A DNA stretch of 64,000 bases. Origin: Gemmatimonadota bacterium (GTDB lineage Bacteria; Gemmatimonadota; Gemmatimonadetes; Longimicrobiales; Gaopeijiaceae). Shown one piece after another: positions 14,339 through 23,331 of the stretch; position 1 is the first letter of the stretch; every line of letters begins with the position of its first letter. The notes under the pieces are model-generated. The model was not told the origin of the DNA, made no database searches, and saw nothing but the letters and a program-made list of their open reading frames with translations. The DNA is taken from assembly GCA_021295815.1 (NCBI GenBank), contig JAGWBQ010000004.1, forward strand, positions 96,527-160,526, written 5' to 3'. The position numbers and the translations under genes are program-made.

Positions 14339-16470
14339 AGCTCTTCCGATCGAGGAGACGACGCTCCCTCTCGCCGGGTTCGGCCCTGCGCAAGGCCACG
14401 AAGCGCCCGCCCGCCCCCGACAAGGCGGTCCTCAGGCCGCCGGCGCCGGGACCGCGTTCCCGCGACCGGGAGGCGCCCGCCGAGGACGCTGGCCGCTCGA
14501 CCGTCCTCCTCGTGCTTCTGATGCTCGTCGGAGCGACCGTCATCGGGAGGGCCGCCCAGGTTCAGCTCGTGGAGCATCGCGAGTGGAGCGAGCTCGCGGC
14601 TCGGCAGCACATCGGCCAAGAGGAGGCTCTTGCCCCTCGAGGTCGCATCCTTGCCCGCGAAGGCACTCCCATCGCGATCTCCGTCACACGTTACTCCGTA
14701 GGGATCTCTCCTCGGGAGCTCAGGGAGGCCGAGGCCGCGATCAGACTCTTGAGCGCCGAGCTGGGACTCGACCAGAGACGGGTACGGAAGGCCGTCGAAT
14801 CCGACCGCCTCTGGGTCGTGCTGCCGGGACGCTATTCGTCGATCGCGCTCTCGGCCTTGAACGAACTGGACGGCGTCTATCTCCTTCCCGAGATCTCGCG
14901 CCACCTTCCGCAAGGCGAGCTCGCGCGCCATCTGATCGGCCAGGTCAGCGACGGAACCGGACTCGGCGGGATCGAGCAGGCTTTCGACTCCTTCCTGGAA
15001 GGCACGCCCGGACGCGAGATGCTCGTTCGGGATGGGCGGAGGAGGGAGATTCCCGGCCGCCGCGTCGTGGTCGTGCAGCCGGAGGCGGGGCTCGACGTCG
15101 TGACCACGATCGACCTCGGGCTCCAGGAGATAGCGCTTCAGGCCATCGACGAAGCGATTCTCGAAACCGGGGCGGTCGGTGGCGACATCGTCATGGCCGA
15201 TCCCAGAACCGGAGAGATACTGGCTCTGGCGTCGAGGAGAGACGGCGCAGCCTCGCTCGCGGCGGTCACCACGCCGTTCGAGCCCGGTTCCACCCTGAAG
15301 CCGATCACGGTGGCGGGGCTGCTGGAACGCGAGGCGGCCTCGCTCGACGATTCGGTGGAGGTGAACGACGGTAGGTGGACGATCAACGGCCGCACTCTCC
15401 ACGACGTGGGCGCCCAAGGGGCGATGACGGTCGCCGATGCGCTCCGGATCTCCTCGAACGTGGGAGTGGCGAAGGCGGCGCAGGCCCTGAGTCCGGGAGC
15501 CCAGTACGAGCTGCTTCGCGATTTCGGGCTGGGCACCCCGACCGGGATAGAACTGCCCGGCGAGGTCTCCGGGATGCTGAGGCGTCCCGAGGCGTGGACC
15601 GCCCAGTCGGCGGCTTCGCTGGCCATCGGCTACGAGGTTTCGGTGACCTCGATCCAGCTGGCCATGGCCTACTCGGCCCTTGCCAACGGTGGCAGGCTCA
15701 TGAAACCGCTCCTCGTCCGGGAGGTTCGCGACCGGAACGGCGCCGTGGTGGCGTCGAACGAGCCTGCCGCAGTTCGGCGTCCGGTCTCGGCGGCGACCGC
15801 TGACGCGATCATGGAAGTGCTGACGGAGGTGGTCGAGGACGGGACGGCCACGGCGGCCCGCCTGGCAAGCTTCAAGGTCGCGGGCAAGAGCGGCACGGCC
15901 AGACTTTACGACCCGGACAGGGGCTATGAAGACGGGGCCTACTCGTCGTCGTTCGTCGGAGCCTTCCCGGCGGAGGCGCCGCAGCTCCTCATCGTGGTCA
16001 AGCTCGAACGCCCGCAGGGGGAATACTACGGCGGTGCGGTGGCAGCGCCGGTCACCCGCGCCGCCATGCAGGCGATTCTCGCCTCGCGCGAGCAGCATCT
16101 CGACCGACGAGCTCTGCTGGCTCAGGCCGAGGAAGGTCGCCCGAACGCCTTCGTCGGCCGATCCTTCCGGTCGGACGGTGAGGCTGCCGGCCCAAGATTC
16201 ACCGCATTCGGATTCGAAGGCTCGGGACCGTCCGGCTCCGGGTCAAGGTCGCTGGGAAGCCCACCGATTCCCGAACCGGGCGTCGTGCCGAAGGTGGAGG
16301 GTCTGGAGGCCCGGGTCGCCGCCAGACGACTGCACGCCGCAGGCCTCAGGATCGTTTGGGCAGGTTCCGGTCGGGTCGTCGGGACCGTCCCGACCGCAGG
16401 CGAGGCCATCTCCCGAGGCGACACCGTTCGCATCATGACCCGGGGTTCCCCGTGGGCGGGCAGACGCTAG
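14335..16470 (+). CDS. ftsI: Septal peptidoglycan transpeptidase FtsI (PBP) with C-terminal PASTA domain
   Basis: A 711-residue class B penicillin-binding protein that cross-links septal peptidoglycan. A basic cytoplasmic tail of about 54 residues precedes one membrane segment (55-75). The dimerisation domain starts with EALAPRGRILAREG. The transpeptidase motifs are STLK (catalytic Ser319), SSN (373-375) and KSG (518-520). A single PASTA domain follows at about 645-705 (VPKVEGLEARVAARRLHAAGLRI), then a short tail. A PASTA domain is absent in E. coli FtsI but common in several other phyla. The start overlaps ftsL (ATGA), and the C-terminus overlaps the murE start by 19 bases. Confidence 0.95.
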   Translation: MKLFRSRRRRSLSPGSALRKATKRPPAPDKAVLRPPAPGPRSRDREAPAEDAGRSTVLLVLLMLVGATVIGRAAQVQLVEHREWSELAARQHIGQEEALAPRGRILAREGTPIAISVTRYSVGISPRELREAEAAIRLLSAELGLDQRRVRKAVESDRLWVVLPGRYSSIALSALNELDGVYLLPEISRHLPQGELARHLIGQVSDGTGLGGIEQAFDSFLEGTPGREMLVRDGRRREIPGRRVVVVQPEAGLDVVTTIDLGLQEIALQAIDEAILETGAVGGDIVMADPRTGEILALASRRDGAASLAAVTTPFEPGSTLKPITVAGLLEREAASLDDSVEVNDGRWTINGRTLHDVGAQGAMTVADALRISSNVGVAKAAQALSPGAQYELLRDFGLGTPTGIELPGEVSGMLRRPEAWTAQSAASLAIGYEVSVTSIQLAMAYSALANGGRLMKPLLVREVRDRNGAVVASNEPAAVRRPVSAATADAIMEVLTEVVEDGTATAARLASFKVAGKSGTARLYDPDRGYEDGAYSSSFVGAFPAEAPQLLIVVKLERPQGEYYGGAVAAPVTRAAMQAILASREQHLDRRALLAQAEEGRPNAFVGRSFRSDGEAAGPRFTAFGFEGSGPSGSGSRSLGSPPIPEPGVVPKVEGLEARVAARRLHAAGLRIVWAGSGRVVGTVPTAGEAISRGDTVRIMTRGSPWAGRR

Positions 16471-17939
16471 CGGCCGTCGCTCAGGTACTGGCCGGAGCCG
16501 GGGTGCTGGTCGGCTCCCGGGGCGACTTGCGCACCGAGGTTGCGGGCGCGAGCCAGGATTCGACGAATACCGCGGCGGACGACCTGTTCTGCGCCTGGAA
16601 GGGGAGCATTGTGGACGCTCACGACTTCCTGCCGGTTGTAGCGCGGCGCGGCGCGTCGGGAGCAGTGGTCGAACGAGCCGTGGAGAGTGTGCAGATTCCG
16701 CAGCTCGTGGTCTCGGACGGCAGACGGGCGGCCGCTGTGGCGGCGGCGTTCCTCGCCGACCACCCGGACCGCAGCATGACGATGGTGGGGATCACCGGAA
16801 CGAACGGCAAGACTACGACCTCGCTCATCACGCGACACCTCCTGGGCCGACTCGGGCCGGCGGCGGCGGTCGGCACCGTGGGCGTGGTCGGTACGCGGAC
16901 GCCCGCCGAGCCGGGATCGGCCCTCACGACGCCGGGACCGGTCGAGACGGCCGCCACCCTGCGCTCGCTGGCGGACGCTGGCACCGTCTCCGTCACCATG
17001 GAAGCCTCTTCTCATGCGCTCGACCAGCGGCGCCTGGACGGGATCGAGTTCGACATCGGCGTCTTCACCAATTTCACGCAGGATCATCTCGACTACCACG
17101 GCGATCTGGCTAGCTACCTCGACGCCAAGAAGCGACTGACCGAGCTGATCGCCGCCGACGGCTCGATCGTGGTAAACGCCGACGATCCCGCCTGGAACGC
17201 TCTGGATGGCGGAGGAAGGCGGATGCGGACCTTCTCGCTCGCCGGCGGCGAGGCGAGCGTCGGGGCGGAAGATGTGGCGGCCTCCTCCCTCGGCTCCGAG
17301 TTCACCTGCCGCTGGTACGGCGAACGGATCTCGGCCAGGCTGCCGTTGCCGGGCCGGTTCAATGTCTCGAACGCCTTGGCCGCCCTGAGCGTCGCGGAGC
17401 TGGCGGGCGTGGATCGGCGCGACGCCGTGGCCTTGCTCGCCGAGGCCCCCCAGGTACCCGGGCGGCTCGAACGGGTCGTGGAGACCCCCTTCTCGGTCTA
17501 CATAGACTTCGCGCACACCGCCGATGCGCTGCAGAACGTGCTCGCGACACTGAAGCCGCTGACCAAGGGCCGGCTGATCGTGGTCTTCGGCGCCGGCGGA
17601 GACCGGGATCGAGGCAAGCGCGCCCAGATGGGAGCCGCCGCGCGTTTGGCGGACACGGTCGTTCTCACATCCGACAATCCCCGCGGCGAAGATCCGGAGA
17701 GGATCATGGACGACATCGCCGCCGGCCTCGGCGGAACCCGGTTCGCGCGCGACGCCGACCGCCGCCGGGCGATCTCCCTCGCCATTGACGGGGCCGAGCC
17801 AGGCGACACGGTGCTTCTGGCCGGGAAGGGCCACGAGCGCTACCAGATCTTCGCTGAGGGCAGTGTCCCCTTCGACGAACGCGAGGTAGTCCTCGAGGCG
17901 GTCGGGAAGCGAGCGGCCGGCGGGGGAGGAGGCTCATGA
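16452..17939 (+). CDS. murE: UDP-MurNAc-tripeptide synthetase MurE (meso-diaminopimelate-adding type)
   Basis: A 495-residue Mur ligase that adds the third residue of the stem peptide. The GTG at 16452, inside the end of ftsI, gives the usual N-terminus (GGQTLAAVAQVLAGAGV). The ATP motif is GITGTNGKTTT near residue 115, and TMEASSHALDQRRL is the family carbamylated-Lys and MgATP region. The substrate-specificity motif is DNPR (D408), diagnostic for meso-diaminopimelate rather than lysine. This predicts directly cross-linked, Gram-negative-type peptidoglycan. Its stop overlaps murF by four bases. Confidence 0.95.
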   Translation: MGGQTLAAVAQVLAGAGVLVGSRGDLRTEVAGASQDSTNTAADDLFCAWKGSIVDAHDFLPVVARRGASGAVVERAVESVQIPQLVVSDGRRAAAVAAAFLADHPDRSMTMVGITGTNGKTTTSLITRHLLGRLGPAAAVGTVGVVGTRTPAEPGSALTTPGPVETAATLRSLADAGTVSVTMEASSHALDQRRLDGIEFDIGVFTNFTQDHLDYHGDLASYLDAKKRLTELIAADGSIVVNADDPAWNALDGGGRRMRTFSLAGGEASVGAEDVAASSLGSEFTCRWYGERISARLPLPGRFNVSNALAALSVAELAGVDRRDAVALLAEAPQVPGRLERVVETPFSVYIDFAHTADALQNVLATLKPLTKGRLIVVFGAGGDRDRGKRAQMGAAARLADTVVLTSDNPRGEDPERIMDDIAAGLGGTRFARDADRRRAISLAIDGAEPGDTVLLAGKGHERYQIFAEGSVPFDEREVVLEAVGKRAAGGGGGS

Positions 17940-19414
17940 GCCTCTACCGCTGGGACGACGCCCGGGTGAGGGCGGCGCTTGAGCCGCTGCTCGGCGGCGA
18001 GCCCGACGCGCCAGATGCGGGCGACCGAGTCTACACCGGGATCTCGACCGACTCACGTTCGGTCGCGCCCGGCGAGCTCTTCGTCGCCCTGGTGGGCGAC
18101 CGGTTCGACGGCCACGCCTTTGTGGGCCGGGCCGTAGCCGGGGGAGCCGCCGGAGTCGTGGTGTCGAGGAGTCCGACCGGCGGAGCCCTCGTCGGCGAGG
18201 GAGGCGTCCTCGAATACCGGGTCGCCGACACGCTCGAGGCCCTGGGAGCTCTCGCCGCCTACCGCCGCTCCGCAGCCGAGGCGCCCGTCATCGCAATCAC
18301 CGGCTCGTCGGGCAAGACGACCACCAAGGACTTCACGGCCGCCGCCCTGAGCGCGGCCTTCTCGACCCACGCCACGACCGGCAACCGCAACAATCGCGTC
18401 GGAGTACCGCTGACCCTTTTCGCCATGCCGACCGACGCCGAGGCCGCCGTGCTCGAGCTGGGCACGAACGAGCCCGGCGAGATCGCGGCCTTGGCGGCTA
18501 TGACCGCTCCGGACCTGGCGGTCGTAGTCACGGTCGGCGACGCCCACATCGAGAAGCTCGGCGACCTGGAGGGAGTGCTCGCGGAGAAGCTCTCGCTGCT
18601 CCGGGCGCAGCCCGCCGTGGCAGCGCGTCCGATCGTCGGGGACCGTCCGGCGATCCTCGCCGAGCGAGCGCGGGAGATCAGGAAGGATGTCCGGGTCGCC
18701 GGTACGAGCCACCTCGCCGATTCCGACCTCCGCGCTCGCAACGTGCGGCACACTCCCAACGGCGGGACGCTCTTCACCTGGCGAGATCTCGAGGTGAGGC
18801 TCCGCATTCCCGGGCGTCACGCAGTCACCGACGCTCTCATCGCTCTGACCGTCGCGGAGGCGATGGACGTCGAACCGGCCGCAGCCGTGCGAAAGCTGGA
18901 GTCGGTCCAACCGGGCGCCATGCGTTCCGAGCTCAGGTCCATGGGCGAGATCGAGCTGGTGGTGGATTGCTACAACGCCAGCCCGCAGAGTCTGGAGGCG
19001 GCCCTGGACCTGCTCCATCAGCGGAGTCGAATCCGTGCCCCGCGCAGTTCGGTGGCCTTCCTGGGCACGATGCTCGAACTCGGAGCCAAGAGCCCGGCAC
19101 TCCACCGAGCCGCTCTCAAGGGTGCGCTCGACCGCGGGATCGACCTCATCGTGGCCACCGGCGAGTTCGCCGACGCGGCCCGGGCTCTCGAAGCAAACAG
19201 TGGACGGGTCATCCTCGCCGACGACTGGAGCGACGCCTATCCCGCGCTTCGCGAACGCCTGCAAGGCGACGAGATCATCCTCCTCAAGGCGTCACGGGGC
19301 GTGGCGCTCGAGGGTGTGATACCGCTCCTGGCGACGGATTTCTCAGGCGCCGACGCGGAGGAAGCCGGGCCTGCCGACACGGAAGCCGGCTACAACCGCG
19401 GGGGAGGGATCTGA
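17936..19414 (+). CDS. murF: UDP-MurNAc-tripeptide--D-Ala-D-Ala ligase MurF
   Basis: A 492-residue Mur ligase that adds D-Ala-D-Ala to complete the UDP-MurNAc pentapeptide. The N-terminal domain carries TGISTDSRSVAPGELFVALVG, the usual MurF/MurE uridine-binding pattern. The ATP site is TGSSGKTTTKDF near residue 122, and TGNRNNRVGVPLTL and ELGTNEPGEI are MurF-specific. The C-terminal domain has DCYNASPQSLEAAL. It starts in an ATGA overlap with murE and ends just before mraY, suggesting continuous translation along the operon. Confidence 0.95.
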   Translation: MSLYRWDDARVRAALEPLLGGEPDAPDAGDRVYTGISTDSRSVAPGELFVALVGDRFDGHAFVGRAVAGGAAGVVVSRSPTGGALVGEGGVLEYRVADTLEALGALAAYRRSAAEAPVIAITGSSGKTTTKDFTAAALSAAFSTHATTGNRNNRVGVPLTLFAMPTDAEAAVLELGTNEPGEIAALAAMTAPDLAVVVTVGDAHIEKLGDLEGVLAEKLSLLRAQPAVAARPIVGDRPAILAERAREIRKDVRVAGTSHLADSDLRARNVRHTPNGGTLFTWRDLEVRLRIPGRHAVTDALIALTVAEAMDVEPAAAVRKLESVQPGAMRSELRSMGEIELVVDCYNASPQSLEAALDLLHQRSRIRAPRSSVAFLGTMLELGAKSPALHRAALKGALDRGIDLIVATGEFADAARALEANSGRVILADDWSDAYPALRERLQGDEIILLKASRGVALEGVIPLLATDFSGADAEEAGPADTEAGYNRGGGI

Positions 19415-19415
19415 G

Positions 19416-20522
19416 ATGCTCTATCACCTCTTCCCCGAGCTGGTGGAGCTGCATTCGGGCTTCAACGTGATTCGCTACATCACCTTCCGCTCGGCGGCGG
19501 CGGGCATTACGGCCCTGCTGATCACCTGGATCGTCGGGCCTGCGATCATCGGAACGCTCAGGCGCAAGAGGTGGGGGCAGGTGATCCGTCAGGTCGGTCC
19601 TCACACGCACTTTGGAAAGCAGGGCACACCGACCATGGGCGGGCTGATCATGATTTCGGCCGCCACGGTATCGACGCTGCTCTGGGCCGAACTGACCAAC
19701 CCCTACGTTCTGATCGCGCTCGCGAGCTTCCTCGTCTGCGGGGCGCTAGGGTTCGTGGACGACTACCTCAAGATCTCACGCGGTAACGCCGACGGGCTGG
19801 TCGACAAGGTGAAGCTCTTCGCTCCGGCCGGAGTGGGCATGGCGGTCGGGATCTTCCTCATCGCGTCTCCGCTCTCGTCCCACGAGCCGACCGTGACGGC
19901 GCTGCCCTTCTTCTCGGATCTCCAGTTCGCCTTCGCCCCGCTCTTCTTCGTTCTCTTCACTTCCTTCGTGGTGGCCGGAAGTTCGAACGCCGTAAACCTC
20001 AGCGACGGATTGGACGGACTCGCCGCAGGCCTGGTCGCCATCGCCGCGACGACCTTCGCGTTCTACGCCTACCTGGCGGGCCGAGTCGACACCTCCGCGT
20101 ACCTCGGCCTCTTCCACCTGCCCGGAGCGGGTGAACTCACCGTCTTCGTCGCCGCGCTGATCGGCACTTGCATCGGATTCCTCTGGTTCAACTCGCATCC
20201 CGCGAGCGTGTTCATGGGCGACACCGGGTCGCTTGCGCTAGGTGGTGCGTTGGGAGTGTTGGCGATCCTTGTCAAGACCGAATTCCTGCTCGTGATCGCG
20301 GGAGGCGTCTTTGTGGCCGAGGCTCTTTCCGTTATCGCCCAGAAAAGCTTCTTCAAGTTTACGCGGTGGCGCACCGGGGAGCCGAGGAGGCTGTTGCGCA
20401 TGGCGCCGCTCCATCACCACTTCGAGAAGCTGGGGTGGAAGGAGTCCAAGGTGGTCGTTCGTTTCTGGGTCGCCGGATTGCTCTGCGCCATTGGGGCGCT
20501 GGCGGCGCTCAAGATACGGTGA
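19416..20522 (+). CDS. mraY: Phospho-N-acetylmuramoyl-pentapeptide transferase MraY
   Basis: A 368-residue polytopic enzyme that transfers phospho-MurNAc-pentapeptide to undecaprenyl phosphate, making lipid I. About ten membrane segments are visible. Conserved elements include KQGTPTMGGLIM, the catalytic Asp pair in GFVDDYLKI, NAVNLSDGLDGLA, FNSHPASVFMGDTGSL and the histidine-rich loop APLHHHFEKLGW. Length is typical. The upstream stop is separated by one base, and the gene overlaps murD at its end. Confidence 0.97.
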   Translation: MLYHLFPELVELHSGFNVIRYITFRSAAAGITALLITWIVGPAIIGTLRRKRWGQVIRQVGPHTHFGKQGTPTMGGLIMISAATVSTLLWAELTNPYVLIALASFLVCGALGFVDDYLKISRGNADGLVDKVKLFAPAGVGMAVGIFLIASPLSSHEPTVTALPFFSDLQFAFAPLFFVLFTSFVVAGSSNAVNLSDGLDGLAAGLVAIAATTFAFYAYLAGRVDTSAYLGLFHLPGAGELTVFVAALIGTCIGFLWFNSHPASVFMGDTGSLALGGALGVLAILVKTEFLLVIAGGVFVAEALSVIAQKSFFKFTRWRTGEPRRLLRMAPLHHHFEKLGWKESKVVVRFWVAGLLCAIGALAALKIR

Positions 20523-21994
20523 TGAACGATGAACGCCTCGAACTTCGCTCCGGATCGCTCGAAGGCGCCAGGGTCTCGGTCCTTGGTCTCGGCAGAAGCG
20601 GTATGGCCGCGGCGGAGCTCGCTCTCGCCAAGGGAGGAACGGTTTACGCCTCGGACGCGAATACCGAGGTCGCCGCTCCGGCCCGCCTTAGGGCGCTCGA
20701 GCACGAAGGTGTCCGCATCGACCTCGGAAGCCACGATCCGGCCCGGATCGCGGAGAGCGATCTCATCGTTGCCAGCCCCGGGATCCCGCCACGCGCTCCC
20801 GTGTTCCGGGAGCTCGCGGCTCGCGGCCGGCGCTGGATATCGGAGCCCGAGCTCGCCGTTCGCTTCCATGGAGGCTCGCTGATGGCCGTGACCGGAACGA
20901 ACGGGAAGACGACCACCGCGATGCTCGCGGCCCGGCTGCTCGAGGAGGCCGGAACGGGCGTGGCTCTGGGGGGCAACGTGGGTGCCGGCCTGGCTCCGGC
21001 CGCGTCCCGCCTGGCTCTCGATCCCGACCCGGCCGAGTGGTGGGTCCTAGAGCTCTCCTCTTTCCAGCTCGCCGGTATAGAACGTCTCCGGCCGGACGTG
21101 GCGGTCGTCACCAACCTCGCGCCCGATCATCTGGACCGTTATCCGGACACGGCCAGCTATTACGCCGACAAGGCGCGGCTGGCGAAGAACGCGGATTCCG
21201 ACACCTCTTGGGTCTTTCCGCTCAACGACGAGCAGGTGACCCGCACCTTCGCCTCGGCGGCCGGAACCCATTACCGCTTCGACGCCTCCGGTGGTGCCGC
21301 GACCGCGCGGTCGGGAGCGGTCCACGGGGTCCTGGCCGACGGATCCCTATGCGTGTCGGAAGGTGTTCTCGCGCGGGCCGGTCGGCTCTCGCGCCAAGGC
21401 CGACGCGGCGGCGTCGGAGACGACCGCGCCGGCGACGCGTGGGTGAGGATCCTCCCGCGCGAGCGTTTCCCCCTTCTGGGTCGCCACAACGTCGGCAACG
21501 CCCTGGCGGCGCTCGTCGCGGCCTCGCTGGCGGGAGCGGACGAGGCGGCGCTGGCGCGCGGCCTCAGGTCGGCGCCCGGTCTCCCGCACCGGCTGGAAGC
21601 GGTGGCCGAACGTGAGGGCGTCCTTTGGGTCAACGACTCCAAGGCCACCAATCTGGCGGCGGCGCGGGGCGCCATCACCTCCCTCGACCGCCCTATCGTC
21701 CTCATCTGCGGCGGCAAGGACAAGGGCGAGGATCTCTCCGACCTGGTCCGCAGAGGGGATACGGTGCGGGCTGTGATCGCGATGGGCGAGGCGGGGCCGA
21801 GGCTGGCCCGCGAGCTCGCACTGGCACAACTTCACGTCGCAAGCGACCTGGCCACCGCCGTAGCTCGGGCTCGAGACACCGCCTGTAGGGGCGATTGCGT
21901 GCTGCTCTCGCCGGCGTGCTCGAGCTTCGACGAGTTCGACGACTATGCCGCCCGCGGAAATGCGTTCCGCGAGCTGGTGGAGGCCGGACCATGA
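20522..21994 (+). CDS. murD: UDP-MurNAc-L-alanine--D-glutamate ligase MurD
   Basis: A 490-residue Mur ligase adding D-glutamate. The frame is open for a long way upstream, but ATG 20522 fits the family N-terminus and overlaps the mraY stop. Motifs: VLGLGRSGMAAAEL at the uridine-binding domain, TGTNGKTTTAML at the ATP site near residue 124, LELSSFQL and NLAPDHLDRY in the central domain, GRHNVGNALAA, and NDSKATNLAA plus LLSPACSSFDEF in the C-terminal domain. An insertion of about 40 residues rich in Arg and Gly (around residues 265-310) is longer than usual. The stop overlaps ftsW. Confidence 0.95.
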   Translation: MNDERLELRSGSLEGARVSVLGLGRSGMAAAELALAKGGTVYASDANTEVAAPARLRALEHEGVRIDLGSHDPARIAESDLIVASPGIPPRAPVFRELAARGRRWISEPELAVRFHGGSLMAVTGTNGKTTTAMLAARLLEEAGTGVALGGNVGAGLAPAASRLALDPDPAEWWVLELSSFQLAGIERLRPDVAVVTNLAPDHLDRYPDTASYYADKARLAKNADSDTSWVFPLNDEQVTRTFASAAGTHYRFDASGGAATARSGAVHGVLADGSLCVSEGVLARAGRLSRQGRRGGVGDDRAGDAWVRILPRERFPLLGRHNVGNALAALVAASLAGADEAALARGLRSAPGLPHRLEAVAEREGVLWVNDSKATNLAAARGAITSLDRPIVLICGGKDKGEDLSDLVRRGDTVRAVIAMGEAGPRLARELALAQLHVASDLATAVARARDTACRGDCVLLSPACSSFDEFDDYAARGNAFRELVEAGP

Positions 21995-23331
21995 TGAGGC
22001 CTGCGCGCAGGGACCGGAAGCCTGCGAACGGAGCGGCTCGCGCCGGGCGTTTCCGCTCGAGGGGCCGTCGAAGCGCCCTGGTCGGGCAGGGACCCATCCA
22101 CGTGCCGGTGCGCACCGGGTCGGCGACGACCGCGTCACCTGCGCCTTCGGGTTCGGGCTGGGAGGTGGGAGCGCTGGTGACCCTGACCCTGCTTCTTCTC
22201 GGTTTCGGGCTCGTGTCGCTCTACAGCGGTAGCTCGGTTCTCGCCATGGAGCGAGGGCTCCCTGCCGACCATTTCTTCGTTTCCCAGACCGCCGGTGCGC
22301 TGGTCGGCATTTCCTTCCTCGCCGTTTGCGCCTTCGTTCCTCCGCGGTTCTGGCGAGCGGCCGCGATTCCCGCCCTCCTGCTCACCCTGATCGCGCTTCT
22401 GATAGTCGTTCTGCCCCAGACGCACGCCATCGCTCCCGAGATCAAGGGGGCCCGCCGCTGGCTCAGGATCGGCCCCGTCACCGGCCAGCCCTCCGAGCTC
22501 GCGAAGCTCGTGATCGTGATCTGGACCGCTTCGGCGGTGACCAGGCGAGCTTCCAGGCTGAATTCGTTGGCAAGAGGGATCCTGCCGCTCCTGATCGTCT
22601 GGGGAGTGGTCGCGTCGCTGATCGTGCTCGAACGCGACCTCTCGACTGCGGTTCTGGTGATCGGTCTCGGGCTCGCGGTCGCATTCGCCGCCGGAGTCCG
22701 CCTGAAGCACTGCGTCGGCATGGCGATCGTCACTATTCCCATTCTTCTGCATCAGCTGAACGTCGGATTCCGCAAGCAACGGATCACGGCCTTTGTCGAC
22801 CCGACCGCCGATCCTTCCGGTAGCAGCTACCAGGTAAACCAGTCCCTGCTCGCCATGGGCTCGGGCGGGTTCGGGGGCGTGGGTTTCGGGGAGGGTAGGC
22901 AGAAGTTCGGATTTCTTCCCGAGCCTCACAACGACTTCGCGGTCGCGCTAATCGGCGAGGAGTGGGGTTTCCTCGGGGTACTGGGCGTGACCCTCGCCTT
23001 CCTGGGGCTGACGGTGACGGGCTTCAAGGTTGCCGGGAAGGCGCGCACCTCCTTCGAACGGCTGATGGTCATTGGGTTCACGACCATGATCGCGGTACAT
23101 GCGTTTCTGCACATGGCGGTCTCTCTGGCGCTGGTTCCGACCACCGGGCTTTCCATGCCGTTCATCTCGTACGGACGCTCGAACCTCGTGGCCATGCTCA
23201 TCGCGGTCGGCATCATTGTCGCGGTCGCTCGCCGGTCCCGCGCCGCCCCGATCGACCGGGAAGGGCGCCCTTCGCCGGCAAGGCGAGCGCAGCAGGCACG
23301 GCCACTCTTGTCGCGGGGAGGCCATGCATAG
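21991..23331 (+). CDS. ftsW: Septal peptidoglycan polymerase FtsW (SEDS family)
   Basis: A 446-residue SEDS glycosyltransferase that polymerises lipid II at the septum together with FtsI. A basic, disordered cytoplasmic N-terminus of about 50 residues precedes roughly ten membrane segments. Family elements: GARRWLRIGPVTGQPSELAKLV, ERDLSTAVLV, SYQVNQSLLAMGSGGFGGVGFGEG, QKFGFLPEPHNDFAVALIGEEWG and GLSMPFISYGRSNLVA. ATG 21991 overlaps the murD stop; a second in-frame ATG follows directly. The murG start overlaps the end of this gene by eight bases. Confidence 0.96.
   Translation: MMRPARRDRKPANGAARAGRFRSRGRRSALVGQGPIHVPVRTGSATTASPAPSGSGWEVGALVTLTLLLLGFGLVSLYSGSSVLAMERGLPADHFFVSQTAGALVGISFLAVCAFVPPRFWRAAAIPALLLTLIALLIVVLPQTHAIAPEIKGARRWLRIGPVTGQPSELAKLVIVIWTASAVTRRASRLNSLARGILPLLIVWGVVASLIVLERDLSTAVLVIGLGLAVAFAAGVRLKHCVGMAIVTIPILLHQLNVGFRKQRITAFVDPTADPSGSSYQVNQSLLAMGSGGFGGVGFGEGRQKFGFLPEPHNDFAVALIGEEWGFLGVLGVTLAFLGLTVTGFKVAGKARTSFERLMVIGFTTMIAVHAFLHMAVSLALVPTTGLSMPFISYGRSNLVAMLIAVGIIVAVARRSRAAPIDREGRPSPARRAQQARPLLSRGGHA

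Noticed and set aside
14068..16098. 676-codon minus-strand ORF
   Set aside because: Antisense to ftsL and ftsI. Composition is that of a shadow frame.
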